Of a stretch of DNA of 64,000 nucleotides, positions 9,701 to 18,941 are shown piece by piece (the stretch's first letter is position 1; each line of letters starts with the position of its first letter). The stretch covers positions 1 to 64,000 of the forward strand of contig NZ_JAQYUS010000010.1 in assembly GCF_030686865.1 (NCBI RefSeq), written 5' to 3'. This DNA is from Kaistella sp. SH40-3 (GTDB taxonomy: Bacteria; Bacteroidota; Bacteroidia; Flavobacteriales; Weeksellaceae). A program made the translations under genes and the position numbers. The notes beneath the pieces are model-generated. The model saw nothing but the letters and a program-made list of their open reading frames with translations. It did not search any database and had not been told where the DNA came from.

Positions 9701-12415
9701 GGCGTAAGCAAAATGTCTGGAGTGATTAGGAATCGTTCCGTCATAGGAAGTGGCTTTAAATGCTGCTATTTGTTCCTCAGTAATGTCCGAACTATTCTGC
9801 AGTGATGCATTGACAACACGATCTTCTTTCGCAAATTGGTATTTCAAAATACCTTTTTTAATTACTGGCTGTGACTGAATTTCATATTCAAAATTTTTAA
9901 TGTTCCCCGACTGAAGTATTTTATCTGCTTTCTTTAACAGATCTCTTAACTGTATATTAGAAATGTTCTCCTGTTTATCAGATATTTGACCTTTCGACTT
10001 TGCGAATTTTTCAATTTGTGCAAGAATTGAAGGAGATTTAAACTTGACGGTATTTAATATTAATAGGACTTTCTCTAAATTTTCTAAAACCGATTTTCTA
10101 AGCGTTTCATTTTCAATTTTAGATTTCTGACGAATATCTTTTTGTGAACTTTCAGGAATTATATTCTTTAGCGGAACGATCTTGTCAAAATCCTGGTCAT
10201 TGATTTCCAGATCCTCGAAAAGATTGCCAATTCTTACCGTTTCTTTTTTATTTCGAAGATTATTAAGTAAGGTGATTGCTTCATCTAAATTGCCATGCAC
10301 GTAAAACTCCAAACGTCCAAAGCGATTGGTTTTTTCTCTAATTTCTCCTAAGATATTTTGTGGATTTCTATCAAAATAATCAGAAATATTTTGATTGATA
10401 GAATTTTTATCTTTTTTAAGAATTATAATGTCCGTGCCGATTTGTGTTCCCGCAAAAGCACCATTTGGCAAACGGTAAGCACTTAACAATTCAGCATAGT
10501 TCAACTTTTTCTGGTGGTTTAACCAACTTGAAGGGACAACCATCGCTAAAATTCCAGCCTGTTTTAAAGAATCTATACCACGCTTTATAAAATAATCCTC
10601 GTATTTGGAAATTTTTCTTTCTTCACCTAAACCTTTGTATAAACCTCTATGCTCACCATAAGGCGGATTTCCAATTACCAGATCATATTTTTCAGAAAAA
10701 TCTTTTGTATTTTTCTTGATGCCCTTTTCGTCAATAAATTCCGTTTCAAAAGACCGAAGATTGATTTCTGCTTCCGGATAAAAGATCTTCGCTATTTTTG
10801 CCGTGGTTGGATTTATTTCAAATCCTTTTACATCTGCTTTGATGCCTAACTCAGCAACAGCATTGATGAAATTACCTGTTCCAACACTTGGTTCTAAAAC
10901 TGATATTTCCTTCTTATTTTTAAATTGTTCGGATATTAAATTACGAACTGCATCGACAATTTTGTGATCTGTGTAATATTCATCAAGAATTCCGCGTCCT
11001 TCTTTTGCAGTTCCACCGCTTTTAAATTGGTTACAAATATCTTTCAGTTCATTGGTAATGGTAACATTTTCCCTAATTAATATTTTGCCAGTTTCTGAAA
11101 CAAAACAAGCCGCAGAAACTATTTCTGCGACTTGTCGATTGGTCAATTTTTGACCCTTATATTTTTCTATTAAGCTGTTTAATTCTATTAACTCTGCGGA
11201 AGTTGAAATTATTTTTCCGTCCAGGATAGTTTCTCCGCTTTCATTTTTTGAAGCATTTTCTTGTTGTGCATTTCTAATAGATTTTGCGACTGTTCTATCT
11301 GAGAAATTGATCCGCTTTGATTCTGCAAATCTATCTCCAGCATTTTCGCTGCCCAATTTGTGTCCGCTTGAGATATCTCTTTTTTGTTTGGATTCGAGAG
11401 TTTTGCTAAATTCTCCACTACTGTTTCCATTGATTTGGATTCTAAAGTTTTCATTTTCGACTGTATTTGCTTCTACTAAATTACCATTTTTATTTTGAAG
11501 TTTTAGTTTATGTTGCAAATACTCATTCAGGTCATTGTGCCCCTTTTCTGAAATATTATACAAGGCGCGAATGTCTTTAATACTACTGGTAGTGAACGAG
11601 TCTAAAATTTTTCTGGTCGCTTCGTTTCCGGCCTTATCGCCGTCCAGACATAAAAATATTTTACCATTGTAATCCGAATATTTATTTAAAAATTTGTCAA
11701 GATTTGTGATAGAATTAAGGGTGATGAGGGTTCTGTTATTTTTTTGATTATTAATTTTTAGAAGTTGTGCAAAGGATAACATATCGGTCATTCCTTCAAA
11801 AACGATCACCTCATTTTTTTCACCAATTATTTCTGAAATATTATTTTCCCCAACCTTCGATTTCATAAATGAGTTTCGAATTTCAAACCCGCCAGATATA
11901 TTTTCGATTCCGATTCCGAAGTAATTTTTCCCTGCAAGTTCGTAGTGAATTTGCCTGGTGTGATCAACTAAAATCTGTTTTGATATACCGCGAGCCTCAA
12001 AATAGGATATCAATTTTTCGTTATTGGGTATTAGTGAATTTGTAATCTGAAAAGTTGCTGACTTACGCTCATTTTGCAACAAATTTGTTTGTTGATTTTT
12101 AATACTATTATCGTACAGCATAAAATTTTGATTAAAGTTTTTAACAAATTCCAGGGCATTTCTCCAATCTACATTTTCGAATTCCATTACTGCTTTTATA
12201 ATTTGACCACCTTCACCAGTTTTAAAATCATAATAGCCATGGTCTGAAACTGAAAATTTATTATGGTCTGTTTTAAAATAATACTCGCTTCCGATTTTAC
12301 GGTCGAAGTTCAATTCACCTTTCTTCTCGAGATAAAGAAAATAATCAAGTAGGGAAAGACCTTTAGAAATAGTTTCAATTTCAGAATTAGAATAGTAGAA
12401 TGAATCTTCACGCAT
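6770..12415 (-). CDS. giant Toprim / N6-adenine methyltransferase / SNF2-type helicase protein of the mobile element
   Basis: This 1881-residue fusion has three recognisable parts. Residues 1-310 form a primase-like Toprim region (VIVFEGMTDML, CLDGDKAGNEAT, GHNDLNEYL) that resembles the separate 278-residue protein at 51822-52658. Residues about 480-720 form a methyltransferase with EPSVGTGNF near 507 and IGNPPYGEHRG near 580. Residues about 1120-1640 form a superfamily 2 helicase with HEVGFGKT (Walker A-like), DEVH near 1284, GSEAIQEGMN and VEGRAWRQGN. The C-terminus is coiled coil. Large methylase-helicase proteins are standard cargo of Bacteroidota conjugative elements and may protect transferred DNA from restriction. 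Its start codon overlaps the upstream lipoprotein stop (TAATG). Confidence 0.85.
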   Translation of the reverse strand: MREDSFYYSNSEIETISKGLSLLDYFLYLEKKGELNFDRKIGSEYYFKTDHNKFSVSDHGYYDFKTGEGGQIIKAVMEFENVDWRNALEFVKNFNQNFMLYDNSIKNQQTNLLQNERKSATFQITNSLIPNNEKLISYFEARGISKQILVDHTRQIHYELAGKNYFGIGIENISGGFEIRNSFMKSKVGENNISEIIGEKNEVIVFEGMTDMLSFAQLLKINNQKNNRTLITLNSITNLDKFLNKYSDYNGKIFLCLDGDKAGNEATRKILDSFTTSSIKDIRALYNISEKGHNDLNEYLQHKLKLQNKNGNLVEANTVENENFRIQINGNSSGEFSKTLESKQKRDISSGHKLGSENAGDRFAESKRINFSDRTVAKSIRNAQQENASKNESGETILDGKIISTSAELIELNSLIEKYKGQKLTNRQVAEIVSAACFVSETGKILIRENVTITNELKDICNQFKSGGTAKEGRGILDEYYTDHKIVDAVRNLISEQFKNKKEISVLEPSVGTGNFINAVAELGIKADVKGFEINPTTAKIAKIFYPEAEINLRSFETEFIDEKGIKKNTKDFSEKYDLVIGNPPYGEHRGLYKGLGEERKISKYEDYFIKRGIDSLKQAGILAMVVPSSWLNHQKKLNYAELLSAYRLPNGAFAGTQIGTDIIILKKDKNSINQNISDYFDRNPQNILGEIREKTNRFGRLEFYVHGNLDEAITLLNNLRNKKETVRIGNLFEDLEINDQDFDKIVPLKNIIPESSQKDIRQKSKIENETLRKSVLENLEKVLLILNTVKFKSPSILAQIEKFAKSKGQISDKQENISNIQLRDLLKKADKILQSGNIKNFEYEIQSQPVIKKGILKYQFAKEDRVVNASLQNSSDITEEQIAAFKATSYDGTIPNHSRHFAYANYQNGKYVHDFYYAEGNIYEKLDQLEKDFKEDWGILGLEKKYYEKQKTLLLNVLPKLKTLDEISINPNHEFVHKFRLGTIEKEQYNYEKRGTETVIVEYNLAEKFKDFVSNLPSEAFGGSSSWEVRSFVDNETVTGSDKERNALIRERRKMAANDLFSKFIREELSDDLRDRFVKEFNRNYNHIYVPDYLKFPLFSKIYQNFKGTELRLTEVQKSGIARQTTKGVGLLAHEVGFGKTLSGILSLHEAMHRGNSIKPLIVVPNDSILKQWVETIFETIPNARVNVLGNLGRDYDLSKFDNKNGEITIVTYEGFNNIGFSNEITEELSSKFNYISANELKSITNTERDLQIELQKEKEVEGKMKRGKIYDWEDFGFDHLTYDEVHNANHIVGKVKIEDRRFSSDFRNQNQQTSKLGINTWMAAQYIQDRQNGRNVTLLSATPFTNKPLEYYSILSLIANKRLEDSGYFNVNTFFETFMEADNDMEIDAKGDVKFKPNVRRFKNNQLFQQLLSEFIDIKGGEDNLELIRPTKINKEYKIEQNDLTKEQYELLTQNFNNTEKGAILTHILNARLIAFSPYLSIYYDGEEPPLSEFIENSPKLKETMNLIRQNKNDLPDSGQIIYSELAVAQFPKLKEYLIKELNYNPDEVGIITGNTPKKHRVAIQDDFNSGKIKIVIGSEAIQEGMNLQENTTDVYLLTLPYNFTSLRQVEGRAWRQGNKNENVRINFMLTNDSIDVFMLQKLQAKQARYLEAMKRGADVLDISDISTQELKTSIITNPETRAKIEIELLKKKLESEKNKFLADSAFVLRKYEEYTKVQSEVHKAQNAYQRILEYSKNSDDVNATYWETQLVSYQKSINLANAEVHKTILKLSEKGVNVTEIEKQHKVTAENISTIEAKLEALPLIEIDLIEKYEKEKKVRRKLNEDIDYVKDRNLENENLFKIKFIDNIIGNPKHEKVLTDIKLGISNNEKNRFFVRR

Positions 12416-13137
12416 TATTTTTTCTTTTTTACAAATTCATTAAATTCAAATATTTCTTTGGCTTCATCGTCCCAATCCTTTCTGGGCAACAATTGAAGCG
12501 TCACGAAAATATCTTTGTCTTTATTGTAAGAATCAATTCTTTCAAGTCTTCCTCCATAATCAATCTCTGCATGTTTATAAATTGAATAAGGCAAAATGGT
12601 GTCGGTTGGATAAATGTAAAAGCGTGAAAAACTTTTTGCAGAATTTATTTCGAAGCGTTTATAATTTTTATTGAAAAGCACGGTGTCGCTAATGTTTTTT
12701 CGATGGAGGTAATTTGGAATCCACTCGTCAGAGAAAAGTGCACCTTCTTTCTTTTTAGAAACTAAAACTGACTTTTGATGTTTTGAAAGATCTGAAAGAA
12801 TTTCACTGCCACTATTCTCCATTCCAACTTTAAAATAAATTGAATCCTTGATATAGTAAATTTTATCAGTTACCTCTGGAAAATTCAAATCCGGTATTAA
12901 CTCTAACAGATAAGAATCAGAGTAATTCATTCTTGAGATGTGAAAATTCTGCACTTTATCCAATCCTTTTGAGGCATTTAAATAAACATTCGAGATAAGA
13001 TCTATTCCTCCTTTATCAGGCCTAATTTCTTTTTTACACGAGTACGTTGTCAATAATAAAAATATTGCCGGTAGTAATACAGATTCGCTCCGGAACATGA
13101 ATTTATTTCTACTAAAATTCCAATTTTCTTGTACCAT
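12415..13137 (-). CDS. hypothetical lipoprotein
   Basis: This 240-residue protein has an N-terminal hydrophobic segment ending in a lipobox-like LTTYSC, so it is probably a lipoprotein. The leader is unusually long: the hydrophobic part starts near residue 20, and an internal Met at residue 14 (13098) may be the true start. No catalytic motif is recognised. Its stop overlaps the start of the giant helicase gene by one base. It is the last gene before that helicase in the minus-strand transfer region, which implies a role linked to the conjugative element, but no function can be assigned. Confidence 0.55.
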   Translation of the reverse strand: MVQENWNFSRNKFMFRSESVLLPAIFLLLTTYSCKKEIRPDKGGIDLISNVYLNASKGLDKVQNFHISRMNYSDSYLLELIPDLNFPEVTDKIYYIKDSIYFKVGMENSGSEILSDLSKHQKSVLVSKKKEGALFSDEWIPNYLHRKNISDTVLFNKNYKRFEINSAKSFSRFYIYPTDTILPYSIYKHAEIDYGGRLERIDSYNKDKDIFVTLQLLPRKDWDDEAKEIFEFNEFVKKKK

Positions 13138-13157
13138 ATTCTTTACTTTTAAAAGAG

Positions 13158-13192
13158 AAAAAACGGTTAATTATAGTCAATCAACCGTTTTT
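13158..13192. terminator. bidirectional hairpin terminator
   Basis: AAAAACGGTT (ending 13168) pairs with AACCGTTTTT (13183-13192). The stem has A and T tracts on either side. It lies between the end of the JAMM protein gene (13214) and the start of the lipoprotein gene (13137), so the lipoprotein/helicase pair probably has its own promoter. Confidence 0.6.
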
Positions 13193-13213
13193 AAAATTTA
13201 TTGATTGACGTTT

Positions 13214-15373
13214 TTATCTTTTAATACTCTGTTCCTTGACGTTACTTTTATCGTGCTTATTGTCATTGTCCAGACCTTCTAAAGGCTTATTGGTATTAAT
13301 TCGGTTCATATCCTGATCATAAATACTCAAGTTTTTGTATTGCGGATTGAGAACTGCTTTTCCTTCAACAACTTGGTCGTCGATTTCAAATTTAACTTTG
13401 ACCACATTTCCTTTTTCCAGAGATTTGATCGTGCTTTCTCTGTACTCCGGCTTGTCGAAAATCAAATTAGATTTCTCTACAATTTGATTAGTATCCACTC
13501 CATAATTCTTGTAGAAATTTTGAAAATTATAATTCCCTTTTTCGGTTTTAGGTTCCGCAAAGTTCAGTTTCACAAAAGCCGGTTCTAGTTGTTCCGTTTT
13601 GGGATTAGTAAATTCAATTTTTACAGCTCTCCCTTCTAATAAATTAATTGCTTCCTTCGCAGTAAATGTGTTCTCTCTGTTTACCGGGAAATTCTGTGAT
13701 ATTTCTTCCGATTTATCGTTGTTCAAAACAGCCTTGTAGGAATTAAGAAAAACTCCTCCACTTTCTGTTTTATTAAATTTTAAAGTGAAATCCACCTCAT
13801 TACCCGCTGATGCTTTGTCTGAACTGGTTTTAATTTCAAATTGCTGTTCTGCCGAATTAAGTCCAGTTTCTAAATCCTTGTGAAGTTTCTCACCTTCACC
13901 AAAACCAAGGTATTTCATTTGATTTCTTAAATAATCTTCTTGATTAAATTCTTTTTGTGTTTCCATAATTTTTGATTTTTGATTTTGTTTGTAATTAATA
14001 ATATTTGAATATTCACGTACTTCACTATTCATTTCTTTTGGACTTTTCAACTCTCCACTATCAGCAAAAGATTCATATAATTTTCGTCCATTTCCACTGT
14101 TGAATCGAATTGCATCTAAAATTTCAATCCCGGAAAAATGAAGTTTTTTATTGTAGGTATTGACTTGCTCTGGAGTGATATTATTACCATATAAAATACA
14201 TTTTGACCCACCGAACCTTGCAACTTTTCCAATGATAAAATCAAGTTGATTATCAGGAGGCATAATGAATTTCCCAACGATATTCAACTGATTGTTGAGT
14301 ACCAATAATTCCGTCTTATCGGATATCCCAAATTTTTGAGAAGTAATAAATTTTGCGATATCTGTTGAACTCGTAATTTTAACGGGTTGATAATTTTCCA
14401 CCAGAACCTGTTTACTAAAAGAATAGGGCTGTATTTCTTTGAAAGATTCTGGATTAGATTTCATGTAAATATGAGCGGTTTCATTTTCGTCAAAAACGAC
14501 ATACTTTCCACTTCTCAAATTGATAATGACTCCACTATTGACCTTTATATCTGAATCTTCCAATGCCATCTTCAACTTTATAATGCAATCCACATCTGCT
14601 TTTGAAACTTTCAAATTTCCGCTTGGATGATTATGTACCAAAGTAATTGCTGAAGGGTTTGCTTCAAGAACATTTCCTATCAAAAGCCGGTTATCTACAA
14701 ATGCCGCATCAAATGTTCCGGTGGAAATATGCTGAACAAAATATCCTTTATCTTTAAAATCATAAACTAAAAAGGCATGCTCTACAGCTTCATCCTCTAG
14801 GGCTTTAAATAACCAGGCAACATCATCAATACTACCAATTTTTTCATTTCCAAAAAGCTGAATTGATTTGTTTTCAGCGAAACGTCTTTCCACTAATGCA
14901 AAATCGTCGGATTGCAAAGAATCTTGCGGTTCCCGTAGTAAATTGGATCCGGCACCAGTTTCATTGGGATTAAACAATTTAAAGGGTAATTTTTCACCTG
15001 ACGATGTCTTTGCATACCTTGTTGTTTCATCTTCTTCAAAAGTAAAGTTTGAGTTTGCTGATATTTTCGTTTTTCCTTCTGCTGTAATCGATTCGATTTC
15101 TTTTTCATTTCGAGTTAATTTTGGATGGTATTTATCTTCGAGTTCTTTTCTAATTTCTTGGATCGGAATAACTGCATCGTAATCAATTAAATGTGACTTT
15201 TGTCTTTCATCTAATCTCACGACCAAAGATTCCCCCGTTTTAAAATAATTGAATCCCATTTTCATAAATTCCAGATTGGCAATCGCTTCATCAATATCAG
15301 AAAATTCCATTTTTTGAAAACCCGCAGATTCAATTTGTTCGTTGTACTTACCTATTTCTAATGTTATATTCAT
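13214..15373 (-). CDS. RadC-like JAMM-domain protein with a fused C-terminal conjugation-associated domain
   Basis: This is a 719-residue protein. Residues about 165-305 form an MPN/JAB domain of the RadC type with VHNHPSGNLKVSKAD near residue 244, the JAMM metal motif HxHPSGxxxxSxxD. Residues about 325-430 look like a second, divergent copy of that fold without the metal ligands. From about residue 467 (METQKEFNQEDYLRNQMKYLGFGEGE) the text resembles a protein that usually stands alone in Bacteroidota conjugative elements, so this appears to be a fusion or carries an internal start. RadC-like proteins are common on mobile elements; their reaction is unsettled. It is followed by a terminator hairpin. 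Confidence 0.7.
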   Translation of the reverse strand: MNITLEIGKYNEQIESAGFQKMEFSDIDEAIANLEFMKMGFNYFKTGESLVVRLDERQKSHLIDYDAVIPIQEIRKELEDKYHPKLTRNEKEIESITAEGKTKISANSNFTFEEDETTRYAKTSSGEKLPFKLFNPNETGAGSNLLREPQDSLQSDDFALVERRFAENKSIQLFGNEKIGSIDDVAWLFKALEDEAVEHAFLVYDFKDKGYFVQHISTGTFDAAFVDNRLLIGNVLEANPSAITLVHNHPSGNLKVSKADVDCIIKLKMALEDSDIKVNSGVIINLRSGKYVVFDENETAHIYMKSNPESFKEIQPYSFSKQVLVENYQPVKITSSTDIAKFITSQKFGISDKTELLVLNNQLNIVGKFIMPPDNQLDFIIGKVARFGGSKCILYGNNITPEQVNTYNKKLHFSGIEILDAIRFNSGNGRKLYESFADSGELKSPKEMNSEVREYSNIINYKQNQKSKIMETQKEFNQEDYLRNQMKYLGFGEGEKLHKDLETGLNSAEQQFEIKTSSDKASAGNEVDFTLKFNKTESGGVFLNSYKAVLNNDKSEEISQNFPVNRENTFTAKEAINLLEGRAVKIEFTNPKTEQLEPAFVKLNFAEPKTEKGNYNFQNFYKNYGVDTNQIVEKSNLIFDKPEYRESTIKSLEKGNVVKVKFEIDDQVVEGKAVLNPQYKNLSIYDQDMNRINTNKPLEGLDNDNKHDKSNVKEQSIKR

Positions 15374-15408
15374 ATTCAGTTTATAGTAATGGTGGGATTT
15401 TTAACTGA

Positions 15409-16113
15409 TTATCGTCTGAAACCTCTTGATTTTTCAAAATTCTCATTTTGGTCAAGATTTTCCTCTTTGATCCGATTAGCATCTTGATATAAATCAGGAT
15501 CATTTACAGTAAGTTGAACCTCTGACTGTTCTTGTTTCGTAGAATTATTTTGATTTTGAGCAATTGAGTTGATGCTGCTGATTTCTTTTGATACAATATT
15601 CAAATCGTTGGTTATTTCTTTTGCTATCTCTGGAAACTGATCAATTTTATCCTGCAGAAAACTTTTCAGTTTTAGCAATTCTGTTGTATATCTGTTCATT
15701 TCAGATACCTCTTTTTTATCTTCTATAATCGCAGTCAGTTCCTGTGCATTTTTCACTAAATCAAACTCTACCACAATATTGGTTTTCTTGTCATATACAA
15801 AGGCTTTCTTTTCAAAATTTAATTGGTTGTCGCCTTTCGACAGATCCTTTATTTCTGAATATTCTATCCTTTCTTTACTTTTTGCCAAGATGGTAGCAAT
15901 ATTTTTATCCCTTTCCAGAAAAATCACGTTTAAACGGCTATTATTTTCAACAAGTTGAAATGTTGCCCTGTTCTTTTTATTATCGACTACGATAGTGTAA
16001 CCTTGCAGAAATTTCTGGATATCCTGAGCAGATAGTTTTTTTGAAAAAGAATTGTCAGGTTCTACAATTCCATATTTCTTTAATTCGTCTGTAGGTAAAT
16101 TGTTAGTTTCCAT
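15409..16113 (-). CDS. conjugative-element protein of unknown function
   Basis: This 234-residue soluble protein is rich in charged residues, without signal peptide or membrane segment. The N-terminal stretch LPTDELKKYGIVEPDNSFSK is a pattern I associate with DUF3945/DUF4099-like proteins of Bacteroidota mobile elements, but I cannot assign it firmly. The C-terminal half is predicted helical or disordered, with glutamine-rich tracts. The start codon lies inside the end of the M23 peptidase gene (11-base overlap), and the JAMM gene follows 35 bases later, so it is part of the same minus-strand operon. Confidence 0.5.
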   Translation of the reverse strand: METNNLPTDELKKYGIVEPDNSFSKKLSAQDIQKFLQGYTIVVDNKKNRATFQLVENNSRLNVIFLERDKNIATILAKSKERIEYSEIKDLSKGDNQLNFEKKAFVYDKKTNIVVEFDLVKNAQELTAIIEDKKEVSEMNRYTTELLKLKSFLQDKIDQFPEIAKEITNDLNIVSKEISSINSIAQNQNNSTKQEQSEVQLTVNDPDLYQDANRIKEENLDQNENFEKSRGFRR

Positions 16114-16948
16114 AGTGTGTTGCTATTAAATTATTTGCTTTTATGAGATCATTTAAAAAATGAATTGGGTTGATGTAGTTTCCATTTTCACTTACAGAAA
16201 AATGGAGATGTGGACCAGTTGAATTTCCAGAATTACCACTTTTCGCAATTATAAATCCTGCCTTTACAAATTCGCCTACTCTATAATAGATTTCAGATAA
16301 ATGCAGGTAGGAAGTGACAAATGAATCAGAATGTTTTATTTTTATATAATTTCCTCCACCTTTGGAATCCCAACCTGAAGCAGTTACAATGCCGTCCATT
16401 ACAGAATACACCTTTTCGTAATTTGCTTTCAAATCTGCGCCGTTGTGCATTTTCGCAATTCCAAAGATTGGATGATTTCGCGATCCAAAAGGAGAGGTAA
16501 TTGCTATTCCATTTTTTACAGGCATATGAATCTTGGATGTAAAGCTTACTTCTCTGTCATCTATAAAATTGAAGGTCTTCACAGATTTGTAATTTTCTTT
16601 CAGTGATGCGTTTGCTTTCAAAATGAGAATTAATGAATCTTCAATCCTTTTAAAATCAAAATCTTTATTATTTATTTTTGGAGAATTATTTTTCATTATT
16701 GCAGATTTCAGAGAATCAATTTCTCTTTTCAGTTCTGCTTTTGAAGTAGAACTAAATAGTTTTACCCCTCTCCTTTTCTTCATACTTTGATCTTCCTTCT
16801 GACTTTCAACTTTTTGAATTTTCAAATCCAAAGGTGCAACTGGCTCTTTTTTAATTGGCGTTCGCGTTAACGTATTGAATTGTGCATTCATCAATTGGCT
16901 GCAGAGGATGCTTAATACCAGAAGTGTCATTTTTAACGTTCCAGTCAT
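16103..16948 (-). CDS. M23-family peptidoglycan hydrolase of the transfer system
   Basis: About 281 residues from the ATG at 16948, which lies 4 bases after the stop of the coupling protein. An upstream ATG at 16972 would overlap that gene. The N-terminal signal peptide ends near QLMNAQ. A short coiled-coil region (KRRGVKLFSSTSKAELKREI) precedes a C-terminal LytM domain with GSRNHPIFGIAKMHNGADLK (first zinc ligands), SYLHLSE and GPHLHFSV. It should cut peptide cross-links in peptidoglycan to let the type IV secretion channel through, the role VirB1-like lytic transglycosylases play elsewhere. Confidence 0.85.
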   Translation of the reverse strand: MTGTLKMTLLVLSILCSQLMNAQFNTLTRTPIKKEPVAPLDLKIQKVESQKEDQSMKKRRGVKLFSSTSKAELKREIDSLKSAIMKNNSPKINNKDFDFKRIEDSLILILKANASLKENYKSVKTFNFIDDREVSFTSKIHMPVKNGIAITSPFGSRNHPIFGIAKMHNGADLKANYEKVYSVMDGIVTASGWDSKGGGNYIKIKHSDSFVTSYLHLSEIYYRVGEFVKAGFIIAKSGNSGNSTGPHLHFSVSENGNYINPIHFLNDLIKANNLIATHYGN

Positions 16949-16952
16949 AATT

Positions 16953-18941
16953 TTAATCTTTAGCAGTTTCATTTACAATTAATTCTACTTCTTTATTTAT
17001 TTTCCGGAAGTTTGTCATAAGTACTTCTTCCTTTCGGTTATTTCCTTTCTTATCAAGGAATGAGTAATAATCGGGCATCGCCACATAGTGATCTTCTTCC
17101 TTTTTAATGGCCTTCATGTCAAGGTTAATCTTCCCACTTATAGCAGATGTTTTATATTCGTCCGTGTTATTTTCTTCGCCTTGGGCAATCATTCCGACCA
17201 TTTCTCCCGTTTTAAGTGCTGCGATTTTACCTGCAGGAATCATAAAATCCATTTTTTCATTGATACTTGTAGAAGTGCCAGTTTGAGATATGGACTGCGA
17301 GTAAGATTTCTGCTTAATCTTTCCAAACATCTTCTCCATCCAATCCAGTGTATTTTTATCTCTGGCAGACCCTGAAATGATATTTCCAACAATCGCTGAA
17401 ATGGTGTCTGCAACTTCCTTCTTATAGAATTGTCGCAGTTGTGGAATTTCCTGAAGACCCAAAAGCACGGCAATTTTATTGCTTCTGGCTGTTGCAACTA
17501 CATTGTCAATTTTGTGAATGTAGATCGTAGGAAATTCGTCCGCAATAATCCCACCGGGTAAATTATGTTTGGAATTTATCAATCTTAACGTCCGGTTTAG
17601 AACTGAAGAATAAAGTGCCGAATTAATATCTTGTGTTCCCGGATCTGAAGCAAGTATTATGATTGAAGGATTCTCCTTATCTGTAATTTTCAATTCTACT
17701 TCATCACCTGAAAAAACCCAAAAACTTTCTTTCGTTGCCAATCTGGAAAGGAATATTTTTAAAGTTCCGACTTGTCCTTCTAACTGATCAAATGCTTTAT
17801 TATCGTAGGCTGTTTTAAATGGGGAGAGCAACGAATATATTTCTTCGTTTGAAAAAAGGGTATCAAAAATATCTCTATAACTTCTGTTCATAAAAGATAG
17901 AATGTGTGGCAAATCCGAATATTTACCATTTTCAAATCGTGCAAAGAAATAAATACAGGAGGAGAGAAAATTGATGGCAGATTGAGTGAAAAATGCTTCC
18001 GACCCACCACCAGAACTTGATCCTCCTTTTTGCAGAGAAGAAACCATCGATTCTGCCATTTCCTGCGCTTCTGCTAATGTTTGTATGTATTCTTTTTTAA
18101 ATGGATTTACTCTTTTTGATTTTTCCACTTCATTTAAATTAATGACATGAAATTCATGTCGATAGTCAGTATCTCTGTTTTTCTTCAATAAATAATGATA
18201 GTAGGCGATCTTTGCTAGGTCGGGGAATTTGAAATCATATATACAAAGACAAAAACCTTTATCTATCATCTGGCGAATGGCGGGATTAATGACCCCAAAG
18301 GACTTTCCGGAACCTGGTGTTCCAATGACCATCGTTCCCCTAAATGGGTTTATATTAATCCATCCTTTATTAATCTTTTTATTGAATCTAAACAAATAGG
18401 GAATATTCACAGACGTATCTGTTTTTACCAACTCCTGATTTTGCGCAAAACTTTCTTCTTCTATATTCCATCGATCCTTGCCCATTTTCTGCTGCATTAA
18501 TTTTGAAATATTATCCGCACCAACCTGTGCCACTAATGCTCCCAAAAAAGATAAAAACGTATAGATGATTTGATAAAGATTTAATGGCGGAATTATCTTC
18601 GGCAATGCATTGTTCCCTGCCTCTGAAACAATTAACAGTGAACTGAACATCAAGGCTAAACCAACTATTATTGGAAGAATAATTTGCTTCCCGATATTGA
18701 GATCAATTTTTTTCTTGGCTCTCGTTCCTATCGCGACCAGTCCTATTAAAATTATTGTGCAAATCTTTGCATTCAGAGGTGGGTAAAATAGACCCATCGT
18801 AGAAAACTTTGTGAGGAGATCAGTGACAAAAGGAATCTTTGCAGAGATAAAAAATAATGAAGCACAGTCCAGCAAAACGATGAAATAAACCATCTTTTGG
18901 AAAAAACTGTAGATCTTAATTTGGTTTTGTTGCTCTTGCAT
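16953..18941 (-). CDS. type IV coupling protein (VirD4/TraG-like DNA transfer ATPase)
   Basis: This 662-residue protein has four hydrophobic segments in the first 145 residues and then a cytoplasmic ATPase domain. Walker A is GTPGSGKSFG near residue 210, Walker B is GGIIADEFPTIY near 465, and an arginine-finger region follows (VATARSNKIAVLLGLQE). It would couple the relaxase-DNA complex to the secretion channel. The start overlaps the stop of the 116-residue gene (TAATG). Members of this family in Bacteroidota elements are often called MobC or TraG, so I give no symbol. The length is normal. Confidence 0.9.
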   Translation of the reverse strand: MQEQQNQIKIYSFFQKMVYFIVLLDCASLFFISAKIPFVTDLLTKFSTMGLFYPPLNAKICTIILIGLVAIGTRAKKKIDLNIGKQIILPIIVGLALMFSSLLIVSEAGNNALPKIIPPLNLYQIIYTFLSFLGALVAQVGADNISKLMQQKMGKDRWNIEEESFAQNQELVKTDTSVNIPYLFRFNKKINKGWININPFRGTMVIGTPGSGKSFGVINPAIRQMIDKGFCLCIYDFKFPDLAKIAYYHYLLKKNRDTDYRHEFHVINLNEVEKSKRVNPFKKEYIQTLAEAQEMAESMVSSLQKGGSSSGGGSEAFFTQSAINFLSSCIYFFARFENGKYSDLPHILSFMNRSYRDIFDTLFSNEEIYSLLSPFKTAYDNKAFDQLEGQVGTLKIFLSRLATKESFWVFSGDEVELKITDKENPSIIILASDPGTQDINSALYSSVLNRTLRLINSKHNLPGGIIADEFPTIYIHKIDNVVATARSNKIAVLLGLQEIPQLRQFYKKEVADTISAIVGNIISGSARDKNTLDWMEKMFGKIKQKSYSQSISQTGTSTSINEKMDFMIPAGKIAALKTGEMVGMIAQGEENNTDEYKTSAISGKINLDMKAIKKEEDHYVAMPDYYSFLDKKGNNRKEEVLMTNFRKINKEVELIVNETAKD

